From Verrucomicrobiales bacterium (GTDB lineage Bacteria > Verrucomicrobiota > Verrucomicrobiia > Verrucomicrobiales > DEV007): a stretch of 5,799 nt of DNA. The stretch's first letter is position 1, and each line of letters opens with the position of its first letter. Under the pieces are notes generated by a model. It was not told the DNA's origin. It saw only the letters and a list, made by a program, of their open reading frames with translations, and searched no databases. This document shows, piece by piece, positions 1 to 5,799 of this stretch. The position numbers and the translations under genes were made by a program. The stretch covers positions 1 through 5,799 of the forward strand of contig SLGN01000598.1 in the NCBI GenBank assembly GCA_007123695.1, read 5' to 3'.

Positions 1-205
1 CGGCGTCGAAGGCGGCGGGCCGCGGGCGGGTCGAAAGAGACTGCGCCGTCGGGAAATCGCCCCTCCATCGCTGCTTTCCGCTGTCGGCCTCCACTGCGTG
101 GACGGATCCATCCTCGCCGAGGAGGAGAACGGTCTCGTCGGCGTGGGCCATGCGCAGCAATCGCACCCCTTCCGGCATCTCGTAGACCCAGGACAGGGCC
201 GGATC
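1..205 (-). other. First PQQ-like beta-propeller blade, cut by the window edge
   Basis: Residues 895-962 of the TPR protein switch from helical repeats to beta-type sequence: ALSWVYEMPEG, then VLLLGEDGSVHAVEADSGKQRW at 920-941. The pattern of a hydrophobic strand, DGxVxAVxAxSG, and a Trp a few residues later is the classic blade seen in PQQ-dependent dehydrogenases and in BamB. One blade is visible; a full propeller would need several hundred more residues to the left. Cofactor binding cannot be judged from this fragment. Confidence 0.75.
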
Positions 206-2887
206 GACCGACACCGAGTCGGCGGAGGCCGAAGGACGGGGCGCGGGCGCGGTGTCCTGGATCAAGGCCTCCGCGCCGGAAAGGGACAAGGCGAGACCGT
301 CCGGAAAGAACACTTGCCCGGCTCCCTCGTCCCCGGCCCGTCGCCGAAATCTCTCCAGAGCCTCCTCAGCCTCTTCGGCGCGCCCGAGCCGGGAAAGGAT
401 TTTCGAACGGGCCCACTCGGTCCAGAGCCGCCGCGCTTCCGAAAGCTCCTCGGCCTCGACCGAAGCAAGCAGGGGCAGGGCCGACGCCAATTGATCCTCG
501 GCCCCCTCGATGCGCTCCGAAATCGACCGCCAGTAGGAGGCCACGAGGTGATCGCCGAGAGAACGGCGCGAGTCCTCGCGCAACACCGGATCGTCTCCCG
601 AATCCCGCAGCTTCCTCAGCATCGCTCGGAGAATGATCTCCTCTCCGAGGGCTGCGAGCACGGAGATGCGGCGTTCCCACCCGAGGAAATCCTTGGGTTC
701 GTAGCGCGTCAGATAGTCGAGCGCCTCTTCCGCCTCGGCGAGGAGACCGAACTCGAGGAGGGCGTCTGCGGCTTCCCGGAGAAGGTCCGGGGAATCGACC
801 GCCTCGAAGGAGACCGTCGCGAGAAGATCGCGGGCGAGGCCAGTGCGCTGTTCGCGCCAATGGACGAGAGCCCGGCGAAGATCGTGGACGTCCCGCTCGG
901 CAGGATTCTCCGCCGCGAGCAGCCGAAGCTGCTCGGCGGCCTCGGCCGAAAATGACGGATTGCCCTCGAGGACGGCGGCGAAGGCCCGGCGAAGCTTCTG
1001 CCGGGACGACACCTCGATGCCCGGCTGATCCACCTGGCGCCGCAGGCCCTCGGCGATGCGTGCGCCCGGCAGGTCCTTGCGAGCCGCCTCGCAGAGCGCC
1101 ACGAAGCGGTCGATCTTGTCCTCGCTCCAAGTCCCCAAGTCGTATTCGTAGCGGTTCAGCTCCGCCTCGAGGAAGCCGGGGAGAGTCTCGATCCTCCGAT
1201 GGGTGGTGATGGCCGCGTCGAGCCATTTCCGGTAGTCGTTCGGGGTCACCACGAGATCCCTCACTAGATTGAGACGGGCGACCGCCCCGGAGGCGTGGCC
1301 GAGCACCCCGAGGATGGTGGAGTGCAGCAGCCCCAGTTCGATGTCCCTCGGCTCCACCTCGAGCTTTCCCTCCACCAGTGCCTTTGCCAGCGCCGCCTCG
1401 TTCCTCGAGAGGAGAAACTGTGCGAGGTCGATGAGCTCGAAGGTATCCGCCTCCGACGGATCGATCATTCTCAGGATCGCGGCGGCGTCGCCACGTTCCT
1501 TGTCACCGAGCCGGATCTCGAAGAGTTCGCGGGCGACGTCGAGACGCGAAGGATGGTTGCGGAGATAAGTTTCCAGGTAGGGAGCGGCCGCATCGGCCCG
1601 GTCGATTCCGCGAAGATGGCGCTGCAGCTCGAGAATGCGAATGGAAGCTTCCTCCGGAGGCAACCCCGCCACGACGACGCGGAAATCCTGCTCGGCCTCG
1701 GCATCGCGGCCCAGCGCGTAGGAAACTTTCACCAGACGCAGACGGAGGTCGTCGCGGTCGGGCGCAAGATCGAGCCTCTCGACGAGGTAGGCGGCAAGGC
1801 GGGTCCTTTCGCCCAGAATTTCGAGAAGATCGACGGCGCGGGCTTCCAGAAGAGTCGATTGCGGAAGCTCGCGGGAGGCCTGCAGGAGGACTTCAACGGC
1901 CTCGTCCCGCAGTTCGGCGGCGGCAAGCACCTCGGCGTAGTCGAGGGCGGCTTCCTCGGACGTCGGATTCGACGTCCACGCGTTCCGCAAAGTCTCCACA
2001 AGCTCTCCGCGCTCAGCGCCGTCGCCGACGACGAGGACGCGCAGCGAGAGGATCTCGCGACGCCGCCAATGGTCGGGAGCGAGCCTGCGGAGCAGGGCGT
2101 CGAGCATGGCTCCTGCGTCCCTGCCGTTGCCCAGTTGGGCGAGGGCGGTGGCGAGCATCATCTCCACCTCGATGGAGACCTCCGCGTCCCCTCCCCCGCC
2201 CCGGGCCCGGTTCAGCGCGGTCACGCTCGTTTCCCAGAACCGATAGCGCTGCAGGAGCCGTGCCAGAGAGAGAGCCTCTCCCGGACCAAGAGCCGCCGCA
2301 CCGATTTCCTTTTCAAACTGCGACTTCGCCAACTCGCGGTCCTCCGCCGTCTCCGCTGTCTGGAGAAGCAGCTCGAGCCACGCCCTGCGGCGCGTGGGAG
2401 AAGTCTCCAGATCGATCGCCGTCGAAAGGGTCTGTGCGGCGCGCGGATCTCCCCGCTCCTCCATGAAGCGGTAGAGCAGATACTGCAACGGCGCGTATTC
2501 CGGATGTCTCGGAGCCGCCGAAGCGATCAGCTCCTCGGCGCGGGCTCGGTTGATGCGCCGAAGGATGCGCACGAGCACAGTCTTCGCCCCCGCGTCGCTT
2601 GGGTAGGACGAGAGGTGGTTGCGGTAGAGCCCAACGAGTTCCTCGATTCTGTCTGCGCCCTGATAGAGCCGCACGAGCGCGTCGAGGGGCGCATCGAGGA
2701 GAGGATCCTCGTGCAGGGCGGTCCGCAGACGCAGCGACTCGCCATCGAAGCGGACCTCGTCGACGACACTCTGGGCTACGCCCGTGGGGAGCGTCCCGAA
2801 AAGCATCCAAGCCGCGGCGAGAGAGGAGGCGAGGCGGCGGGACCTTCGCGGCGTTCCGCTTCCCGCAATGGCAAAGGCAGAGAGCAT
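1..2887 (-). CDS. Exported TPR-repeat protein with C-terminal PQQ-like beta-propeller (3' end outside window)
   Basis: Translating the minus strand from ATG at 2887 gives an uninterrupted frame to the left edge: 962 residues with no stop, so the C-terminus is missing. The N-terminus is a signal peptide: basic PRRSRR at 13-18, a hydrophobic core at about 19-37, and a likely cleavage after GVA (residue 38). Residues about 45-870 are almost entirely amphipathic helices with TPR-like spacing, for example around 131-148 (YAPLQYLLYRFMEERGDP), 389-399 (SYALGRDAEAE), 713-725 (FGLLAEAEEALDY) and 835-844 (GRAEEAEEAL). A Pro/Ser/Ala linker at about 877-894 leads into a propeller blade at 895-945 with the signature DGSVHAVEADSGKQRW (926-941), which matches the PQQ/BamB-type repeat pattern. 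TPR arrays bind proteins; the propeller may be structural or ligand-binding. It probably acts in the periplasm or at the cell surface. The start is 15 bases after the MoxR stop, so the two are likely co-transcribed. No specific function can be named. Codon choice avoids TTA, CTA and TCA, as in the neighbouring genes. Confidence 0.92.
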   Translation of the reverse strand, partial: MLSAFAIAGSGTPRRSRRLASSLAAAWMLFGTLPTGVAQSVVDEVRFDGESLRLRTALHEDPLLDAPLDALVRLYQGADRIEELVGLYRNHLSSYPSDAGAKTVLVRILRRINRARAEELIASAAPRHPEYAPLQYLLYRFMEERGDPRAAQTLSTAIDLETSPTRRRAWLELLLQTAETAEDRELAKSQFEKEIGAAALGPGEALSLARLLQRYRFWETSVTALNRARGGGGDAEVSIEVEMMLATALAQLGNGRDAGAMLDALLRRLAPDHWRRREILSLRVLVVGDGAERGELVETLRNAWTSNPTSEEAALDYAEVLAAAELRDEAVEVLLQASRELPQSTLLEARAVDLLEILGERTRLAAYLVERLDLAPDRDDLRLRLVKVSYALGRDAEAEQDFRVVVAGLPPEEASIRILELQRHLRGIDRADAAAPYLETYLRNHPSRLDVARELFEIRLGDKERGDAAAILRMIDPSEADTFELIDLAQFLLSRNEAALAKALVEGKLEVEPRDIELGLLHSTILGVLGHASGAVARLNLVRDLVVTPNDYRKWLDAAITTHRRIETLPGFLEAELNRYEYDLGTWSEDKIDRFVALCEAARKDLPGARIAEGLRRQVDQPGIEVSSRQKLRRAFAAVLEGNPSFSAEAAEQLRLLAAENPAERDVHDLRRALVHWREQRTGLARDLLATVSFEAVDSPDLLREAADALLEFGLLAEAEEALDYLTRYEPKDFLGWERRISVLAALGEEIILRAMLRKLRDSGDDPVLREDSRRSLGDHLVASYWRSISERIEGAEDQLASALPLLASVEAEELSEARRLWTEWARSKILSRLGRAEEAEEALERFRRRAGDEGAGQVFFPDGLALSLSGAEALIQDTAPAPRPSASADSVSVDPALSWVYEMPEGVRLLRMAHADETVLLLGEDGSVHAVEADSGKQRWRGDFPTAQSLSTRPRPAAFDA
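2774..2887 (-). other. Predicted signal peptide of the TPR/propeller protein
   Basis: Residues 1-38 show a basic segment (RRSRR at 14-18), a hydrophobic core (LASSLAAAWMLFG at 19-31, then TLPTGV), and a small-residue cleavage context G-V-A before Gln39. The basic part is longer than usual and holds paired arginines, but the residues after them (L-A-S) do not match the Tat consensus well, so Sec export is the simpler reading. An uncleaved membrane anchor is the alternative. There is no lipobox cysteine near the cleavage point, so a lipoprotein is unlikely. Confidence 0.75.
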
Positions 2888-2902
2888 GGACAATCCGGAG
2901 AA
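2888..2902 (-). other. 15-base junction between MoxR and TPR genes
   Basis: The MoxR TGA and the next ATG are in the same frame, separated by five codons (TTC TCC GGA TTG TCC). Only a weak CGGA lies at a ribosome-binding distance from the ATG. Such close spacing without a strong binding site suggests translational coupling. A TTG at 2891-2893 is a possible alternative start that would add two residues; ATG at 2887 is preferred. Confidence 0.6.
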
Positions 2903-3907
2903 TCAGACGAAGACCGCCTCGGTGACCGAAGCCACCGCGGTCTCGAGAATCGAATCGAGGTCGCGCGACTCCGCCTCGCCTTGGAAGTTGAGAATGACCC
3001 GGTGGCGCAGCGAGGCCAGCGCGACGCGGCGGATGTCCTCGGTGGAGACGGCGGTGCGCCCGTCGAGGGCGCAGTGGATGCGTGCTCCGCGAACCAGCGC
3101 CTGCATGCCCCGGGGGCTCGCTCCGTAGCTCACGTAGCTGTCAACGTCCTTCGTGGCCCCTTCGTCTCCGGGATGGGTCGCAAGCACGATCCTCGCGGCG
3201 TATTCCTCGACATGGTCCGCCACGGGGACCTTCGAGACGATCTTCTGGAACTCCAGCAGCTCGTCTGCGCCCATCACTTGCTCCAGACCGGGCGGCTCGA
3301 AGGCGGCGGTGCGCCTGGAAATTTCCATCAAGGTGGCGCGGTCCGGAAAGGGCACCCGCAGCTTGAAGAGAAAGCGGTCCGCCTGGGCCTCCGGCAGCGG
3401 ATAGGTGCCCTCCATCTCCATGGGGTTCTGCGTCGCCATCACGAAGAAGGGCTTCGGGAGCTGCATCGTCTCGCCGCCGGAGGTCACGGCCCCCTCCTGC
3501 ATCACCTCGAGAAGGGCCGCCTGCGTCTTAGGAGTGGCACGGTTGATTTCATCGACGAGAACAAGGTTCGCGAAGACCGGTCCGCGTTCGAAGTTCATGA
3601 CCCGCCGCCCCTCCTCGTTCTCGTTGACGATGTGCGTGCCGAGGATGTCCGCAGGCATCAGGTCGGGAGTGCACTGGATGCGACCGGGAGCCAGGCCCAG
3701 CACCTCCGAAAGCGTCTGGACGAGAAAGGTTTTCCCGAGACCGGGGACTCCCTCGAGGAGAACGTGCCCCCTTGCGAACACGGCGACGAGCGTGTCGGTG
3801 AGGAGATCGTCGTAGCCGACGATGGCCTTCTGAATCTCGGCCTTCAGCGCGAGGAAACGCGACTGGAAGCGGTCGAGGTCTTTTTCTAGTTCCTGGGGAC
3901 TGCTCAT
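2903..3907 (-). CDS. MoxR-family AAA+ ATPase
   Basis: This is a complete 334-residue AAA+ ATPase of the MoxR family, a normal length for the family. These cytoplasmic, probably hexameric, proteins use ATP to mature or remodel partner proteins, classically alongside DUF58 and VWA-domain proteins. Visible motifs: Walker A GVPGLGKT at 53-60, Walker B LVLVDE at 115-120, sensor 1 ATQNP at 158-162 (Asn161), the EAQADRF segment at 173-179 with the candidate arginine finger Arg178, and sensor 2 ASPRG at 263-267 (Arg266). A C-terminal helical lid follows. No key residue is missing, so it should be active. I chose ATG at 3907 (MSSPQELEKD). A frame extension to 3997 would add 30 residues with no family resemblance and overlap the upstream gene. 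No clear Shine-Dalgarno sequence precedes 3907. It is the middle gene of the operon: 40 bases after the membrane-protein gene and 15 bases before the TPR gene. Placement in the MRP ('MoxR proper') subfamily is plausible but untested. Confidence 0.97.
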   Translation of the reverse strand: MSSPQELEKDLDRFQSRFLALKAEIQKAIVGYDDLLTDTLVAVFARGHVLLEGVPGLGKTFLVQTLSEVLGLAPGRIQCTPDLMPADILGTHIVNENEEGRRVMNFERGPVFANLVLVDEINRATPKTQAALLEVMQEGAVTSGGETMQLPKPFFVMATQNPMEMEGTYPLPEAQADRFLFKLRVPFPDRATLMEISRRTAAFEPPGLEQVMGADELLEFQKIVSKVPVADHVEEYAARIVLATHPGDEGATKDVDSYVSYGASPRGMQALVRGARIHCALDGRTAVSTEDIRRVALASLRHRVILNFQGEAESRDLDSILETAVASVTEAVFV

Positions 3908-3947
3908 CGAAGAACGTTTGGAGAGGTTCGGGGAAACGAAATGGATT
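3908..3947 (-). other. 40-base spacer between the membrane-protein and MoxR genes
   Basis: This is the longest non-coding stretch in the window. It contains no hairpin followed by a T-run and no recognisable Shine-Dalgarno motif: the bases just before the MoxR ATG on the minus strand read CTCCAAACGTTCTTCG. With no terminator visible, read-through transcription from the upstream gene is the simplest explanation for MoxR expression. Confidence 0.6.
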
Positions 3948-5799
3948 TCAGGGGTTCGAAGGTGCCGGTTCCGTGGATTCAAATTTTTCACGAACACCGG
4001 AAAAATACCTCATAACCTGCTGTCGGCGAGATCTCGGCAGGGATTCTTCGTCAAGCGACTGCTCCTCAACTGCGAGGAATTCGGACACGACCTCGCGACT
4101 GGAGCGTCCGGCGCGCTCGGCACGCGCGCCACCCTCCACGGCCCGGAAGGCGGACTCCCCTTCCTCTCCGGAAACGATCTGCGCCTGGGCCTCGGCTGTC
4201 GCCTTGAGCGGATCGCTGGCGGCATCGAACATCTCGGCGGTGCCCGTGCCCGCCTCGTCTCCGCCTTGCCCGGAAGAGGCGGTGCCGGCGGCGTTGGTCG
4301 GAGGGGCGGCGCCCGGAACCGGCGTCCCGGGGTCCATTCCCGGAACCGGAGCGGAGAGCAGCCCCCCCTCCCCCTTGCCCTCGCGGGATTGATCGCCGGC
4401 GCCGTCAGTGCCGACCTGGCCTTCCTGCGGCATCTGAGACTCCTCGCCGGGGACGGGTGCGGAGAGCGACTGCTCGCCCCGGGCGGCGCCGTCTCCCCCG
4501 TCCGTGGAGTCCTCGGCAGTGCCGGGAACCGGGGCCGGGGCCTCTCCAATCCCCTGCGAAGGAGACGGAGGCGCCTGGGCCATCCCGGGGGACGGCGACT
4601 CGGAGGAATGCGGACCCTCGGCAGGCAAAGTTTCGCCGGGAAGCCCATCCGGCCGGGGAACCGCCCCCGAGTCGAGCGCCTCCAAGCCCTCGATTCCCGG
4701 TGCCGACTGGCCTGCGGAGCGGGCGATCTCCTCCATGTGCTTCAACTCGCTGCCGCCGACATCGGCCCCGGCATCGCGGATCTGGGAAGCGAGTTCCTCC
4801 AGCTTCCGCCGCGCCTCTTCGCGCGACGCGAGCTCTCCGAAGAACTTCGCCAGCTCCCCGAACTCCCGCGCCGCCGGCTTGGGCTGCCCGTCGCCGAGCT
4901 TGCGAGCCGCGTTTCCAAAACGCTCGCCCACGGGTCGCTCCCGGTCCTCCGCCGTCCCTGCTGCGACGATGCTCTCGAGCGCGCGGGCGAGACGTCCCTC
5001 GCGCTCGCGCGGGAGGGCATCGTCCGAGAGCACTTCGCCGAGCCTCGACGATTCCGACGAGGCCCCAGCAGCCGCCTTGTCCCGGACGAGAACGGCGAGA
5101 TCCGCAGTGTCGGGGTGCCGTCCCATCTCCTCGAGCATTTCCGGCGAAGCCCAGTCATCTGAGAAGGAATCAAGGCCCTCGGCGATACGCTCGGCGGCGC
5201 GGGCACGCTCCTCGAGCATTTCGAGAACCTCCCCGGCCTTGAGTCCTTCGGGATCGGCGAGGAATTCGGCGAGCCCCTCGACCTCGACCCGCAGCGCCTC
5301 GACCGACTCCCTTTCCTCCTTCGTCAAGTCCTTCAAATCATGCAGGCGCGCTACCTCGCGCAGGAGCTCCTCGGCCTGCGCCGCGGCTGCGGCCTTCATC
5401 GCCTCGGTCAGCTCGAGATCGCGGAATCCCGGAGCGAGCCTCCCCCACGGCGAGAGAGCGAAGGCGAGAGCCAGAAGGGGTGCGATCCAAGCACGCCCCA
5501 GCGAAGGCGCCGGCAGGATGCCGGGAACCGATGCGGCGGCCTCTTCCAGTCGCGCGTCCGCCCTCGCCACATGGAGGGCGCGGGCGACATCCTGCGGTCC
5601 GTCCTTCTCGACGAGGAAACTCCATGCTGAGGAGAAGCAGTCCTTCCACCCGCCCCGCCGGTCGAGTTCGCGCAGGGCGTCGGCGGTGCCGGGGATGCCG
5701 AGGCGCGAAAGCATCCACGCACCCGAAAGCCACGCGGCGAGGGCTGCGACCACCACCCAGACCTCGCCGCTGCGCCATTCCCCGGCCTGTCGCAGCAGC
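3948..5799 (-). CDS. DUF4175-like coiled-coil membrane protein (5' end outside window)
   Basis: The reading frame is open from the right edge to a TGA at 3948-3950, giving 616 visible residues; the true start lies beyond the window. A GTG at 5756 is only an internal candidate, since the frame continues upstream of it without a stop. Numbering from the edge: a hydrophobic segment at about 13-34, a stretch at about 41-59 (ALRELDRR..WKD.FSSAW) and a second hydrophobic segment at about 101-120. Then come a Glu/Ala/Leu/Arg-rich, probably coiled-coil region at about 128-365, a Pro/Gly/Ser-rich low-complexity linker at about 376-534, and a tail containing LPRSRRQQVMRYF at 587-599. Paired N-terminal membrane segments around an 'LDrr.g.kD..ssA' motif followed by long helices recall DUF4175-type proteins found beside MoxR/VWA genes. 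That family link is recalled from memory, not searched. Most of the chain after the second segment should lie on one side of the membrane. Its molecular function is unknown. It is the first visible gene of the operon, 40 bases upstream of the MoxR gene. Confidence 0.85.
   Translation of the reverse strand, partial: LLRQAGEWRSGEVWVVVAALAAWLSGAWMLSRLGIPGTADALRELDRRGGWKDCFSSAWSFLVEKDGPQDVARALHVARADARLEEAAASVPGILPAPSLGRAWIAPLLALAFALSPWGRLAPGFRDLELTEAMKAAAAAQAEELLREVARLHDLKDLTKEERESVEALRVEVEGLAEFLADPEGLKAGEVLEMLEERARAAERIAEGLDSFSDDWASPEMLEEMGRHPDTADLAVLVRDKAAAGASSESSRLGEVLSDDALPREREGRLARALESIVAAGTAEDRERPVGERFGNAARKLGDGQPKPAAREFGELAKFFGELASREEARRKLEELASQIRDAGADVGGSELKHMEEIARSAGQSAPGIEGLEALDSGAVPRPDGLPGETLPAEGPHSSESPSPGMAQAPPSPSQGIGEAPAPVPGTAEDSTDGGDGAARGEQSLSAPVPGEESQMPQEGQVGTDGAGDQSREGKGEGGLLSAPVPGMDPGTPVPGAAPPTNAAGTASSGQGGDEAGTGTAEMFDAASDPLKATAEAQAQIVSGEEGESAFRAVEGGARAERAGRSSREVVSEFLAVEEQSLDEESLPRSRRQQVMRYFSGVREKFESTEPAPSNP
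4197..4673 (-). repeat. Pro/Gly/Ser-rich low-complexity linker with four PVPG motifs
   Basis: Inside the membrane-protein gene, about 160 codons encode a disordered linker rich in Pro, Gly, Ser, Ala and acidic residues. The tetrapeptide PVPG occurs four times, encoded at 4521-4532, 4446-4457, 4338-4349 and 4311-4322; two copies sit in the longer context LSAPVPG. Spacing is irregular (25, 36 and 9 residues), so this looks like a degenerate protein-level repeat rather than a recent tandem DNA duplication. It separates the coiled-coil region from the conserved-looking C-terminal tail and probably acts as a flexible tether. Confidence 0.7.

Noticed and set aside
98..955. A 285-codon plus-strand open frame
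   Set aside because: It is the codon-aligned antisense of the TPR/propeller gene, ended by a sense TCA serine codon at 953-955. The minus-strand translation has clear helical repeats and a propeller blade.
366..1226. A 286-codon minus-strand open frame
   Set aside because: It is an out-of-frame shadow of the TPR gene, with an Arg/Gly/Pro-rich composition typical of shifted frames in GC-rich DNA.
1295..3889. An 864-codon plus-strand open frame
   Set aside because: It runs codon-for-codon antisense to both the MoxR gene and the TPR gene and crosses their junction. It is open only because the sense genes almost never use TTA, CTA or TCA codons; it ends where rare codons occur. Its translation shows no domain or repeat structure.
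3908..3997. An N-terminal extension of MoxR starting at 3997
   Set aside because: It would overlap the upstream gene by 50 bases and add 30 residues that look unlike MoxR N-termini; ATG at 3907 gives the normal family length.
4311..4532. Recurrent CCGGAACCGG-type DNA strings, considered as regulatory sites or a CRISPR-like array
   Set aside because: They are the coding counterpart of PVPG motifs, spaced irregularly and inside a gene; there are no uniform repeats or spacers.
3918..5162. A 414-codon plus-strand open frame
   Set aside because: It is the codon-aligned antisense of the membrane-protein gene, is rich in Arg and Gly, and has no recognisable motif.

Overview
The window is GC-rich and almost entirely coding. 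All three genes I can support lie on the minus strand, read right to left, and look like one operon. None of the three has an obvious Shine-Dalgarno sequence at a visible start. The gene content (a MoxR-type AAA+ ATPase, a coiled-coil membrane protein resembling DUF4175, and a large exported TPR protein that runs into a PQQ-like beta-propeller) suggests a Gram-negative-type bacterium. The style of the repeat protein is most reminiscent of Planctomycetota, but no marker gene is present, so the taxon is inferred, with low to moderate confidence.

Layout in transcription order: (1) from the right edge to 3948, the 3' part of a membrane protein with two hydrophobic segments, a long charged helical region, a Pro/Gly/Ser-rich linker with PVPG repeats, and a short conserved-looking tail. 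(2) A 40-base gap, then a complete 334-residue MoxR ATPase (3907 to 2903) with all the expected nucleotide-binding motifs. (3) A 15-base gap, then a gene starting at 2887 that stays open through the left edge (962 residues visible). It has a signal peptide, about 800 residues of helical TPR-like repeats, a short linker, and the first blade of a beta-propeller. This third gene is easily missed because it has no stop inside the window and a long codon-aligned antisense reading frame lies opposite it.

Working model (inference): MoxR ATPases act as ATP-driven chaperones that mature or insert partner proteins, typically with DUF58 and von Willebrand factor A (VWA) proteins. Here the ATPase sits between a membrane-anchored coiled-coil protein and an exported scaffold of protein-interaction repeats. 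That fits a cell-envelope assembly or surveillance module, with the more usual DUF58/VWA partners perhaps encoded beyond the right edge. I see no RNA genes, CRISPR arrays, insertion sequences, terminators or phage genes.
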